64,000 bases of DNA from Alkalinema sp. FACHB-956. Lineage in GTDB: Bacteria > Cyanobacteriota > Cyanobacteriia > Leptolyngbyales > Leptolyngbyaceae. The notes beneath the pieces were generated by a model. The model was not told the DNA's origin. It made no database searches and was given only the letters and a program-made list of their open reading frames with translations. Shown in pieces: positions 44,692 through 53,858 of the stretch (positions are counted from its first letter, which is position 1; every line of letters starts with the position of its first letter). The stretch spans positions 62,001-126,000 of the forward strand of contig NZ_JACJRC010000010.1 in NCBI RefSeq assembly GCF_014697025.1. Reading direction: 5' to 3'. A program made the position numbers and the translations under genes.

Positions 44692-45417
44692 TTAACCGAG
44701 GGCGATCGCTTTTTCGGGCGCGGGTTCCTGATCCAAATCGTAGGATTCCAAGCGTCCATCTTCCATGTGGATCAAGCGATCGGCCACATCCAAAATCCGG
44801 TTATCGTGGGTCACCAACACCACAGCGGATCCCCGTTCCTTGGCCAAGTTACGCATAATCTCCACCACATCCCGTCCCGATTTCTTATCCAGCGCGGCGG
44901 TGGGTTCGTCGGCCAGAACCAACTTTGGATTGGAGACCAAGGCCCGGGCGATCGCCACCCGTTGCTTTTGTCCCCCGGATAATTCATCGGGATAGTAATT
45001 CATGCGATCCTGCAATCCCACAGCCTCCAACATGCCCTCCGCCATATCCCGCGCCTCGTTGGGCGTAATCTGGTCATGCAGTTCCAAGGACATCATGACA
45101 TTCTGTTTGGCTGTCAGGGAATTGAGCAAATTATGGGCCTGGAAGATATACCCCACATTCCGCCGCAGTCCCACCAATTGCCCTTCCGCCGCGTTGCGTA
45201 ACTCCTGCCCCAAGACTTTCATACTGCCTTCCTGGGTCGATCGTAGGGCCCCAATGAGCGTCAAAAGCGTCGTTTTCCCGGAACCCGATGGCCCGGTCAT
45301 AATCACCACTTCCCCTGGATCAACCGTGGTCGTCACCTCAAAGAGAATCTGCTTGCGGAGGTTCCCTTTTCCAAAGTAATGATTCACCTTGTCGATCGCG
45401 ATAATAGGCTCAGTCAT
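44692..45417 (-). CDS. devA: DevA-family ABC exporter ATPase
   Basis: 241 residues with all ABC motifs: Walker A GPSGSGKT, Q-loop YIFQAHNLLNSLTA (the F-Q-x-H-N-L-L phrase of DevA), signature LSGGQKQR, Walker B LVLADEP and H-loop VTHD. DevA energises the DevBC exporter, which in heterocyst-forming species exports glycolipids and in others acts as a lipid or peptide exporter. It lies 247 bp beyond bioA, which separates it from devC and devB. A MITE-like element fills that gap, so a separate promoter is likely. Confidence 0.88.
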   Translation of the reverse strand: MTEPIIAIDKVNHYFGKGNLRKQILFEVTTTVDPGEVVIMTGPSGSGKTTLLTLIGALRSTQEGSMKVLGQELRNAAEGQLVGLRRNVGYIFQAHNLLNSLTAKQNVMMSLELHDQITPNEARDMAEGMLEAVGLQDRMNYYPDELSGGQKQRVAIARALVSNPKLVLADEPTAALDKKSGRDVVEIMRNLAKERGSAVVLVTHDNRILDVADRLIHMEDGRLESYDLDQEPAPEKAIALG

Positions 45418-45512
45418 GGAATTCGATCCGGTTGAGGAAACAGTAAGAAGACATTACAAGCCAATATCCAGAGGGGCTAAGGTCTAAATCAACTTGTAAT
45501 TGCCACACATAA

Positions 45513-45596
45513 CGATCCCCCTACATCCCCCTTGATAAGGGGGACTTTGCAAGGATTTAGCTGAATTCCCCCTTTATTAAGGAGGGCTAGGGATCG
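45513..45596. mobile_element. MITE-like element, second copy
   Basis: An 84-bp element with ends CGATCCCCCTA and CTAGGGATCG and the same C-run/G-run hairpin design as the element at 6703-6850. It is followed by GATCTGTAGC as in the other copy. The bases aggtctaaatc occur at 45480-45490 and again at 45629-45639, a possible 11-bp target-site duplication around a slightly larger insertion. It sits in the bioA-devA gap. Confidence 0.68.
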
Positions 45597-45664
45597 GATC
45601 TGTAGCATTGATCAATCAATTTGGTATGAGGTCTAAATCCAGAAGAACAAGGATATGTTCAATT

Positions 45665-46945
45665 TTAAGCAAGTTTCTCTAAAATCGCCCGGATCCCCCC
45701 ATAGATAAACGCCAATTCCTCATCGGTGATGCAGTAGGGCGGTAGGAGATACAGCACATTCCCCAAGGGTCGCAGGAGGAGATTATGCTCGATCGCCAAC
45801 TGCCGCACCTGCACCGAAACTGAGTTGAGATAGCCCTCGGGAACGGTGGTAATGTCCATCGCCGCGATCGTTCCTGTGACCCGCAACCGTTCTACCTGGG
45901 GATAGTCTTTCAGGGCTTGGAGGTGCTCTAAATGTTGGTTTTCTAAGGCGGCAAACCTGGGTTCGTACTGCGGCAACAGATCCAACCCCGCGATCGCAGC
46001 AGCACAGCCCAAGGGATTTCCAGCGTAGCTATGGCCATGGTACAGCGTCTTACTCAAATCCTCGCTGTAAAAGGCTTCGTAAATCGCCTCTGTGCAGACC
46101 GTGGCGGAAAACGGTAAAAATCCCCCTGTAATCCCCTTGGATAAACAAATCATATCGGGACAGATTCCCACCCGATCGCAGGCGAATGTTGTCCCCAACC
46201 GCCCAAAGCCTGTCATTACCTCATCAAAGATCAGCAGCACTCCCCATTCCTGCAAACATTGCTGGACCTGCTGCAAAAACTGGGGCCGCCCCATGCGCAT
46301 TCCGTAGGCTCCCTGCACCAGCGGCTCGACAATCACCCCAGCATAGCGATCGGGGTTCTGCTGGAGTTTCTCTTGCAGAATCGCTAAGGCTGCGGCTTCC
46401 TTGGCTTCAACCTCCGGATCCCCCAAAAACGTATCGGGAAAGGGAATAAACTCCACCTCAAACAACATCGGCGCAAAGGCATCGGAATAGGTAGATCGGG
46501 CGCAAACCGACATCGCGCCAAAGGTATCACCGTGGTAAGCCCCTTCAAAGGCGATAAACGTGCGGCGTTGTTGCTTTTGATTCAGCCAGTACTGATAGGC
46601 CATTTTCAGCGCCACTTCCACCGCCGTGGAGCCATTATCGGAATAAAACACCCGCGTCAATGGTGGCGGCAATAGGGCAGTCAACCGCTCCGCCAAGGTT
46701 TCCGCTGGCTGATGGGTAAAACCCGAGAAAATTACTTGTTCCAGGGTACGGGCTTGGGTGTAGATCGCTTCCGCAATGTGGGGATGGGCGTGGCCGTACA
46801 GGTTAACCCACCAACTGGAAATACAATCTAAAATCCGTTGACCATTTTCTAGCTCTAGCCAAGCGCCTTGAGCTGCAATCACTTTAATCGGATCAGGAGC
46901 CGTTTTTGCTTGGGTGTAGGGATACCAAAGATTCGGGTGAGCCAT
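45665..46945 (-). CDS. bioA: Adenosylmethionine-8-amino-7-oxononanoate aminotransferase BioA
   Basis: 426 residues of the class III aminotransferase family. WYPYTQAKTAPDPIKV, SSWWVNLYGHAHP, FYSDNGSTAVEVALKMA, the PLP aspartate LIFDEVMTGFGRLG, the Schiff-base lysine in CLSKGITGGFLPFSATV and YHGHSYAGNPLGCAAA identify BioA. It makes 7,8-diaminopelargonate in biotin synthesis, with S-adenosylmethionine as donor. It follows devC by only 26 bp on the same strand, so it probably shares the devBC transcript, while no other bio gene is in view. Confidence 0.94.
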   Translation of the reverse strand: MAHPNLWYPYTQAKTAPDPIKVIAAQGAWLELENGQRILDCISSWWVNLYGHAHPHIAEAIYTQARTLEQVIFSGFTHQPAETLAERLTALLPPPLTRVFYSDNGSTAVEVALKMAYQYWLNQKQQRRTFIAFEGAYHGDTFGAMSVCARSTYSDAFAPMLFEVEFIPFPDTFLGDPEVEAKEAAALAILQEKLQQNPDRYAGVIVEPLVQGAYGMRMGRPQFLQQVQQCLQEWGVLLIFDEVMTGFGRLGTTFACDRVGICPDMICLSKGITGGFLPFSATVCTEAIYEAFYSEDLSKTLYHGHSYAGNPLGCAAAIAGLDLLPQYEPRFAALENQHLEHLQALKDYPQVERLRVTGTIAAMDITTVPEGYLNSVSVQVRQLAIEHNLLLRPLGNVLYLLPPYCITDEELAFIYGGIRAILEKLA

Positions 46946-46971
46946 GGGTTACCAAAAAGGATTAAGATTCG

Positions 46972-48216
46972 CTAGAAAATATCCGCTGGATCAGCATCCT
47001 GGACTTTGCGCACTGCAATTGTGCCGGAAATTAAGCACATGACTACCGCAAGGCAGAATACAAAAATACCGCGACTGGTCGTCATACCTACGGGAAGTGC
47101 CGTCGCATTTCTGGTCAACACATACATCCCGCTGCTGAGCACGTAACCAGGAATGAAACCCATGACGGCTAGAATCATTGCTTCTTGAAACACCACTTTC
47201 AGCAAATAGCGATTTTTATAACCCATTGCCTTCAGAGTTGCATATTCTGCTAGGTGATCAGTGACATCCGTGTAGAGGATCTGATACACAATTACGATGC
47301 CTACAATGAAGCCGATCGCGACTCCTAGGCCAAAAATAAATCCGATCGCGGTTCCTTCTTGCCAATACTTCAGTTCGACGTTAATAAATCCTTTTTTTGA
47401 CAGAATCCGTACATCCCCAATGATGAAGTCTTCCCGCGCTTGCTCTGGGGTTAATTGAGGATTCACCCTGAGAGCCCCCGGCATCGTCGCTTTCAGCGTA
47501 TCTAACGTTTTGAGAACATCCGTTCCCGGTTCTAATTGAATAATGCCAACGTTGATATCGCCTTTCTGTCGTTGATCAAAAATTCGACGGAAATTATCGT
47601 CACTGGTAATCACGTTACCATCGGCACCAAAGGACGCACCGAGTTCAACCAAGCCCGCAATCTTCACCTGCTTATTGGAAATCTCAGTACGAATCAGTTC
47701 ACCTTTCGCTTGATATTCGGGAAATTTTTGGGCGATCGGGCCAAACTCTTCCCGTGACTTACTATCAAACAGGAACCGATCTTCTAAGCGAATTTCATTG
47801 CGCGCCTGTACCGTAAATCCTGGAATCTCAATGACATCATCACTAGGATTAACCCCAGTGACCATGAGCTGACGAGTTTGGGATTTCGGCAAGCCTTCCC
47901 AAAATGGATTCTTCCAAGTCCCAAAGCCAATATACATGGGACTCACATTTTTGATTCCAGGCACCCCATAGGTTTGATACAGTCGGCGTTCTGGAAAATT
48001 TTCCATTGCAATCAATGCAGTGGATTGGGAACTGATGATAAAAATGTCCCCTTTCAAATTTTTGTGAAAGGTAATAGCACTCTCAAACAATGCATCCTGG
48101 AAACCCAGTTGCAAAAACATCAAGATAACCGCAAAGCTAATACCCGCGATCGCAACCAGCAACCGGATTGTCTCACGCTTCAATTGAAGCCAAGCTAGGG
48201 GAATTGCAAATATCAT
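46972..48216 (-). CDS. devC: DevC-family ABC transporter permease
   Basis: 414 residues with the MacB/DevC permease layout: an N-terminal TM helix (LVAIAGISFAVILMFLQLGFQDALF), a ~240-residue periplasmic domain, then three TM helices (GFIFGLGVAIGFIVGIVIVYQIL, VFQEAMILAVMGFIPGYVL, GIFVFCLAVVMCLISG) and AEYATLKAMGYKN between the first two. It forms the membrane part of the DevBCA tripartite efflux pump. It follows devB by 59 bp and precedes bioA by 26 bp. Confidence 0.9.
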   Translation of the reverse strand: MIFAIPLAWLQLKRETIRLLVAIAGISFAVILMFLQLGFQDALFESAITFHKNLKGDIFIISSQSTALIAMENFPERRLYQTYGVPGIKNVSPMYIGFGTWKNPFWEGLPKSQTRQLMVTGVNPSDDVIEIPGFTVQARNEIRLEDRFLFDSKSREEFGPIAQKFPEYQAKGELIRTEISNKQVKIAGLVELGASFGADGNVITSDDNFRRIFDQRQKGDINVGIIQLEPGTDVLKTLDTLKATMPGALRVNPQLTPEQAREDFIIGDVRILSKKGFINVELKYWQEGTAIGFIFGLGVAIGFIVGIVIVYQILYTDVTDHLAEYATLKAMGYKNRYLLKVVFQEAMILAVMGFIPGYVLSSGMYVLTRNATALPVGMTTSRGIFVFCLAVVMCLISGTIAVRKVQDADPADIF

Positions 48217-48275
48217 TGTGAAACCATGGAAAATTTCAGCAAACAGCTAGGAGATTACTAGCAACCCGTAAACAG

Positions 48276-49514
48276 CTAGGGGTTAATTGCCACTTTCACT
48301 TGGAGATTAGTTAAACCCGCTACAGGTTTGCTGTCATCCAATCGAATTTTGACCTCCACAATACGGGCATCCTGTTTATCCGCCGGATCGGCGCTGGTCA
48401 CATCATTGTTGCGGACCTGTCGGCCAATTTCCGTCACAGTGCCGGTAATCTCACCCTGGAAAGCATCGCTCTTAATTTTGGCTTTATTCCCTAAGGAAAC
48501 TTTGCCAATGTAGTTTTCATCGACTTCCGCCACCACAAACATTTGATCCGTGCGTCCCACTTCCATGATGCCGTTGGTGCCCACCGTTTCTCCATCTTTT
48601 GCATGGATCACCAGCACCTGGCCATCAATCCGCGACTTGACTACTGCCGTTTCCAGTTCCACCTTGGCTTTTTCAAAATTGGTTCTTGCCACCAAAACTT
48701 GGGCTTCTGCTTGCTTGAGATCCGTTGGCCGAACCTCCGCCACACTGCTCAGCCGCTGATCTTCCTTGGCGATCGCGAGATTGGCACGAGCAATTGCCTG
48801 CTGCCGTTGCTGCACGGTTTGTTCCGCTTGGCCCACCGCCTTTTGCGCCTGGTCAAACTGTCGCTTCGTCGTGATGTAATTCAGTTCCCGACTTTTTAAT
48901 TCCGCTTCGGAGATGGCTTCTTCCTTGCGCAGTTGACTGTAGCGTTGGTAGTCCCACTCTGCTTTTTTAAACTCAGCTTCCCATTTGTTCGCTTCAAAGA
49001 TCGCCTTTTGCCGCTCGAGTTCTGCCGTGCTCAAATCTGCCCGCGATCGCTCCAAATCCGTCCCCGCCTGCAAGACTTCCGCCCGTTGCGCCCTGATATC
49101 CCCCTGTTTTGCCCCAGCCCGCACCTGATCCAGCCGAGTTTGTGCTTCAATCAACTGAGCTTCCGCTTGCCGAGCCGCCGCTACGAGAGAAGGATAGTTA
49201 TCCATCACCGCCAAGGGCTGACCAGCCTTGACCTTATCCCCTTCCTTCACCAACAACTTCTCAATCCGTGAGCTAAAGCCCGTGGCAGGCGCAGCCACCT
49301 TATAAATTTCTCCGGCGGGCTCTAGACGCCCCAACGCGCCGATCGCATCCTTATTCTCTTCTGCCTTGGCTACATTGGTCGTTTCCGTAGGGGTGGGTTG
49401 ACTGGGTCGCATCAACACCACCGAGGTACCAATCCCCGCGATCGCGACTGCGACCACCGAAACAATCAAAACGAGCCTTGCACCAGACGGGTTCATCAGT
49501 GGATTAGGATTCAA
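48276..49514 (-). CDS. devB: DevB-like membrane fusion protein (HlyD family)
   Basis: 412 residues. A TM helix at ~12-32 anchors a periplasmic adaptor with the lipoyl halves VAAPATGFSSRIEKLLVKEGDKVKAGQPLAVMD and VVKSRIDGQVLVIHAKDGETV around a ~160-residue coiled coil (TRLDQVRAGAKQGDIRAQRAE and QAVQQRQQAIARANLAIAKE-like heptads), then beta-barrel strands to the end. DevB links the DevC permease to a TolC-type outer membrane channel. It is first in the set devB-devC-bioA, with devA further along. Confidence 0.9.
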   Translation of the reverse strand: MNPNPLMNPSGARLVLIVSVVAVAIAGIGTSVVLMRPSQPTPTETTNVAKAEENKDAIGALGRLEPAGEIYKVAAPATGFSSRIEKLLVKEGDKVKAGQPLAVMDNYPSLVAAARQAEAQLIEAQTRLDQVRAGAKQGDIRAQRAEVLQAGTDLERSRADLSTAELERQKAIFEANKWEAEFKKAEWDYQRYSQLRKEEAISEAELKSRELNYITTKRQFDQAQKAVGQAEQTVQQRQQAIARANLAIAKEDQRLSSVAEVRPTDLKQAEAQVLVARTNFEKAKVELETAVVKSRIDGQVLVIHAKDGETVGTNGIMEVGRTDQMFVVAEVDENYIGKVSLGNKAKIKSDAFQGEITGTVTEIGRQVRNNDVTSADPADKQDARIVEVKIRLDDSKPVAGLTNLQVKVAINP

Positions 49515-50040
49515 AGCTTAAACTCCTTAGAAAAACACAGCAGATGCATAGGCAGAGGAGAGAAGCAGTCAGTCAGACCTGATCCTAGCCTCAATGCAGG
49601 AAGAAATCCTGACCCTGGATGAGGCAACGAGCCGATTGATGAGCCGATAGATCAATAGACCAGGTGATCGGGTGGTTAAGCTTCAATCCTAAAGATAATA
49701 ACGAATTATGAAGGGTTCTAGGCAGGCAATTAAACCCAGACCCTGGCCTGCGATCGCTCCCAAACTCCCTCCTGTTCTACGATCCATTCTAGATGGCTCA
49801 TCACAGGTTGCTCAGGTGGCTAAAGTTTGCCCCCTTACAGCCGAATCTGGGATGTATCTGCTACCATGCAGACAGTTCACCTAAGTTGAACTGGATATGG
49901 CTACGTTCTGTAATATATCCTCACCTTGGTGAGACAATAGAGAGCGTGTGACTTGATCAGCGCCCAACCAGAACAAACCGAACATTCAATTTGGGCCCTG
50001 GTGTCCTAGTCCTACCGTCCTGACTGGAGAGAGAACAAAC
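49515..50040. other. Divergent intergenic region upstream of devB and sodB
   Basis: About 525 bp should carry promoters for devB (leftward) and sodB (rightward). The sodB ATG is preceded by ctggagagagaaca, a GGAG-type ribosome-binding site. No recognisable operator, hairpin or RNA gene was seen. Confidence 0.45.
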
Positions 50041-50643
50041 ATGGCATTTGAACAACCCCCTCTGCCCTTTGCTGCCGATGCCCTCGAAGCATCTGGGATG
50101 AAGGCTGAAACCTTTGAGTATCACTATGGGAAACACCACAAAGCCTATGTGGACAATCTGAACAAGTTGATCGAAGGTAAGGCGGAATACGAAGGGAAAT
50201 CCCTCGAAGATATCATTCGCTTAACGGCTGGTGATGCGGATAAAGCAGGCATCTTTAACAACGCAGCTCAAGTCTGGAACCACACCTTCTTCTGGAATAG
50301 CCTTAAAGCAGGTGGCGGTGGTGCACCCACCGGTGACCTGGCAGCAAAAATTGATGCAGCGTTTGGCAGCTACGATAACTTCAAAACCGAATTTGCCAAT
50401 GCCGCAGCAACCCAATTCGGCAGTGGCTGGGCGTGGCTGGTGGAAGACGCAGGCACCCTCAAAATTACCAAAACAGCGAATGCAGATAATCCCCTCACCA
50501 AAGGTCAAAAGCCTCTGCTGACCTTGGATGTGTGGGAGCATGCTTATTACATTGACTTCCGGAATGCACGTCCTGGCTATATTGCGAATTTCTTGGACAA
50601 GCTGGTGAATTGGGATTTTGTGGCTGCGAACCTAGCAGCTTAG
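50041..50643 (+). CDS. sodB: Iron superoxide dismutase
   Basis: 200 residues. Metal ligands H28 (EYHYGKHH), H81 (VWNHTFFW), D163 and H167 (DVWEHAYY) are in place, and AATQFGSGWAWLV with Fe-type residues around the second coordination sphere (AAQVWNHTFFWNSLK) supports iron rather than manganese use. It detoxifies superoxide in the cytosol, protecting photosystem I iron-sulfur clusters. The start is ATG with GGAG upstream. Downstream lies a tandem array that probably follows the transcript end. Confidence 0.96.
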   Translation: MAFEQPPLPFAADALEASGMKAETFEYHYGKHHKAYVDNLNKLIEGKAEYEGKSLEDIIRLTAGDADKAGIFNNAAQVWNHTFFWNSLKAGGGGAPTGDLAAKIDAAFGSYDNFKTEFANAAATQFGSGWAWLVEDAGTLKITKTANADNPLTKGQKPLLTLDVWEHAYYIDFRNARPGYIANFLDKLVNWDFVAANLAA

Positions 50644-50752
50644 TTCAGTCCTAGGCGCTGTTTAGTCCTAGGCGCTGTTTAGTCCTAGGCGCTGTTCAAG
50701 CCTCAGGGCTCTGTTCAAGCCTCAGGGCTTCGTTCAGTCCAGGGGATACGCC
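50644..50752. repeat. 17-19 bp tandem repeats after sodB
   Basis: Three copies of ttagtcctaggcgctgt (the first diverged by two bases) are followed by two copies of tcaagcctcagggctctgt-like units (18-19 bp) and a partial copy. The second unit looks derived from the first. Confidence 0.85.
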
Positions 50753-50909
50753 TCCCATTTCCTTGCCCTCTACCATCTTCGAACTGGTAGATCGGAGCTC
50801 AATTAACCTTTCCTAGCAGTTGCGATCGCAGGAGCTTTCCAAACAGGAGCCTTCCAACGTCGATCGCAACTGTTTTGTATATCACTCACCTTTTGTTATC
50901 CAGTGCGCT

Positions 50910-51128
50910 ATGAATAGTCATGACTTCGCGAAGTATCTAGAATCCACCAACGGAATCACTAAGCCTTGGTTATTGGTGCAATTGCGCCTCGCCAAACTTC
51001 AGGAACAACGGGCCGAAATGACACCGGAAGAGTATGAAGAGACCTTAGCCGACATTCACCAAGATTTGATGAATCTGGGAGAATGGTGGGTTGGACGGGA
51101 GCACGAAGTCTTTGGCCAAGGACTGTAG
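50910..51128 (+). CDS. Small conserved protein upstream of ppk1
   Basis: 72 residues from the ATG at 50910 (MNSHDFAKYLESTNGITKPW). Helical and charged, with QLRLAKLQEQRAEMTPEEYEE and a Trp-containing end (GEWWVGREHEVFGQ). It is separated from ppk1 by four bases, so it is translated as part of the same operon. I recognise it only as a cyanobacterial hypothetical; a role in polyphosphate metabolism is inferred from position. An open frame to 50820 has an unlikely leader. Confidence 0.7.
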   Translation: MNSHDFAKYLESTNGITKPWLLVQLRLAKLQEQRAEMTPEEYEETLADIHQDLMNLGEWWVGREHEVFGQGL

Positions 51129-51132
51129 GTTT

Positions 51133-53295
51133 ATGATGCGACGGCGGCGAAAAACACCCATTGAAATTGATCTCACGGATCCACAGTACTACTTCAATCG
51201 TGAGTTGAGTTGGATTGAGTTCAATAGTCGAGTACTCCATGAAGCGTTTGACCCGAGAACGCCTTTGATCGAGCGACTCAAGTTTCTCGCCATTTTTAGC
51301 TCCAACCTGGACGAATATTTCATGGTGCGCGTCGCGGCTCTCAAGCAGCAGGTAGAAGCGGAGGTGCGCAAACTGAGTGCCGACGGGAAAACCCCCCAGG
51401 AGCAATTGGCGATGATTCGGCAACGGCTCCACCCGTTAGTCACGAAGCAACATCGCCATTTTGAGCAAGCCCTGCGGCCCCAACTGGCAGGCCATGGCAT
51501 TTTCCTGTTGGATTACATGGATCTGAACCAGGAACAGCGGGCCTACCTCAAAAACTATTTTGAAGAACAGGTCTTTCCCGTTCTGACGCCCCTAGCGATC
51601 GACCCGAGCCATCCCTTTCCCTATATTTCCAACCTCAGTTTGAATCTGGCTGTGGTGATTAAGGATAGCGAAACCGGAGAAGAACTCTACGCTCGGGTGA
51701 AAGCACCGAAGGTGTTACCCCGCTTCATTCAACTGCCGATCGAGACAAACGTTCCCACGGGCACCAAATCCAAGCCAACACTCTGGGCCGGGGTTCCCCT
51801 AGAACAGGTGATTGCCCACAATTTGGAAAGTCTCTTTCCGGGCATGCAAATCCAGGAATACTATCCCTTCCGCGTCACCCGCAACGCCGATTTGGAAGTG
51901 GAGGAAGACGAAGCCGATGACCTGATGCTGGCGATCGAACAGGAATTGCGCAAGCGACGGGTAGGCGGTTCAGTGGTGCGGCTGGAAACCCCATCCGCCA
52001 TGCCCACCGCCCTGCGATCGCTGCTCATGGAAGAAATGGATGTCGTACCGGAGGATGTCTATGAAATCGATGGGTTGTTGAGTCTGCGGGATTTGATGAA
52101 TTTTCTGGCGCTGCCCGTCCCAGATTTAAAAGACGCTGCCTGGAAATCTGTTGTTCATCCTCGGTTGCGCCGCGTAGTGGACAGCGATGTCACCGATCCG
52201 CCGAGTAGCAAAGAGGAAGACTTTTTCGCAGTCGTCCGCAAACAGGATTTACTCGTCCACCATCCCTATCATTCCTTTACCTCCAGTGTGCAGCGCTTTA
52301 TTGAAGAAGCTGCCCACGATCCGGATGTCTTAGCGATTAAGATGACGCTCTACCGAACTTCGGGGGATTCGCCCATCATCCAAGCGTTGATTACAGCAGC
52401 GGAAAATGGCAAACAGGTGGCCGTGCTGGTGGAACTAAAAGCGCGCTTTGACGAAGAGAACAACATCCTCTGGGCCAAGAAGCTGGAAAGTTCTGGAGTC
52501 CACGTTGTCTACGGCCTAGTTGGCCTGAAAACCCATACCAAATTAGTGCTCGTTGTCCGGCGGGAAGCTGGCAGAATTCGTCGTTATGCCCATGTTGGTA
52601 CGGGGAATTACAATCCCAAGACGGCTAGCTTATACACGGATTTAGGCTTGTTCAGTTGCCGCGAAGACATCGGAGCCGATTTGACGGATTTGTTCAATTA
52701 CCTAACTGGTTATTCTCGCCAAAGGGATTACCGCAAGCTCGTGGTCGCTCCGGTGAATTTGCGCGATCGCATTTTGACCCTGATTCAGCGAGAAATTGAC
52801 CATCAACGGGCGGGCAATCAGGGGCGCATCGTCGCCAAAATGAATGCCCTCGTTGATCCCCAAATCATTCGGGCACTGTACGAAGCCTCCCAGGCAGGCG
52901 TTAGCATTGATTTGATTATTCGCGGCATTTGCTGCTTGAAACCAGGACTGGCGGGGGTCAGCGAAAACATAAGGGTCATCAGCATCATTGGGCGGTTCCT
53001 AGAGCATTCCCGGATTTTCTATTTTCGTAACAACGGCGAAGAAGAAATTTTAATCGGCAGCGCGGATTGGATGCCTCGCAACCTCGATCGGCGGGTGGAG
53101 GCGGTCGTTCCTGTGGAAGATCCGGAGTTAATCCTGGATTTGCAGGAAATGCTGGGGGTGATGCTGGCGGACAATCGGCAAGCTTGGGAGTTACAAGCGG
53201 ATGGTCGCTATGTCCAGCGGCGGCCTAGTCATGGCAGCCATGAGCAACCCTCCCAAAAGTTATTCTGCGAAATGGCACAACAGGCAAATTCCTAG
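51133..53295 (+). CDS. ppk1: Polyphosphate kinase PPK1
   Basis: 720 residues from ATG 51133 (or 51136). N-terminal YYFNRELSWIEFNSRVLHEA and SSNLDEYFMVRVAALKQQ, the head domain, then two phospholipase-D-like catalytic domains with IKMTLYRTSGDSPIIQAL, the phospho-accepting histidine in RRYAHVGTGNYNPKTA, and EHSRIFYFRN near the end. The enzyme reversibly makes polyphosphate from ATP, the main phosphate store of cyanobacteria. It follows the small gene by four bases. Full length (~700 typical). Confidence 0.96.
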   Translation: MMRRRRKTPIEIDLTDPQYYFNRELSWIEFNSRVLHEAFDPRTPLIERLKFLAIFSSNLDEYFMVRVAALKQQVEAEVRKLSADGKTPQEQLAMIRQRLHPLVTKQHRHFEQALRPQLAGHGIFLLDYMDLNQEQRAYLKNYFEEQVFPVLTPLAIDPSHPFPYISNLSLNLAVVIKDSETGEELYARVKAPKVLPRFIQLPIETNVPTGTKSKPTLWAGVPLEQVIAHNLESLFPGMQIQEYYPFRVTRNADLEVEEDEADDLMLAIEQELRKRRVGGSVVRLETPSAMPTALRSLLMEEMDVVPEDVYEIDGLLSLRDLMNFLALPVPDLKDAAWKSVVHPRLRRVVDSDVTDPPSSKEEDFFAVVRKQDLLVHHPYHSFTSSVQRFIEEAAHDPDVLAIKMTLYRTSGDSPIIQALITAAENGKQVAVLVELKARFDEENNILWAKKLESSGVHVVYGLVGLKTHTKLVLVVRREAGRIRRYAHVGTGNYNPKTASLYTDLGLFSCREDIGADLTDLFNYLTGYSRQRDYRKLVVAPVNLRDRILTLIQREIDHQRAGNQGRIVAKMNALVDPQIIRALYEASQAGVSIDLIIRGICCLKPGLAGVSENIRVISIIGRFLEHSRIFYFRNNGEEEILIGSADWMPRNLDRRVEAVVPVEDPELILDLQEMLGVMLADNRQAWELQADGRYVQRRPSHGSHEQPSQKLFCEMAQQANS

Positions 53296-53858
53296 TCGAT
53301 CGAAACACGTTGGACATGGGCAACTAAGTCAGGGCAACTAAGTCAGGGCAACTAGGTCAGGGCAACTGCCGCTTAATCCTTGCCCAGTCTGGCTTGTAGT
53401 CGATTCTGCGCCCCCTGGAACAGCCCTGGTGGCAGGCAGTGAACTTGAAGTTTTCTGAATTCTGGTGTTGACAAATCCAGAAAAACGCTATATCTAGTGT
53501 CGTAGTTCCTTTGTGGTGCGGCTACGGGTTTCTAAGCACACAGATCGTTGCTGGAGGAGCAGAATGATCCATCATTTGCTGCTCGGCGGCACTGGCTAGA
53601 AGACGCCACTTTACAGATCCACTTTGCAGACAAGGGGTCACGTCCAAACGTTGGCATCCCTTGGCATACCCCTGCCAGACATCCTGGTTCAGAGCTGGTT
53701 TCTTCCGTGATGCTCAATAGCGAATACTAGACTCCCGAAAAGATCAACTGTAAGAAGAGTGAAATTTTTCCAACATTGGTGTCATTTTTTTCACAACTTG
53801 CGCTAAAGTTGGAGGCAAAATTTTCTAAAAACGCTGAAACCATTGTGTAACTTGAGTT
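53296..53858. other. Intergenic region upstream of the sigma factor gene
   Basis: 563 bp. A 14-bp tandem array lies at 53318-53370, followed by a cluster of unrecognised sequence. A T-rich leader (gaaatttttccaacattgg, ggtgtcatttttttcaca) precedes the sigma factor start. Open frames on both strands at 53532-53730 overlap one another and look non-coding. Confidence 0.5.
53318..53370. repeat. 14-bp tandem repeat after ppk1
   Basis: gggcaactaagtca occurs twice exactly, then once as gggcaactaggtca and once partially (gggcaactgcc). Period 14 bp. Confidence 0.9.

Noticed and set aside
44692-49514. DevBCA as proof of heterocyst formation
   Set aside because: Homologous exporters also occur in non-heterocystous cyanobacteria, and no het genes are in view.
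53532-53730. Overlapping 60-residue frames on both strands before the sigma factor gene
   Set aside because: No ribosome-binding site, no family and opposite frames equally open.
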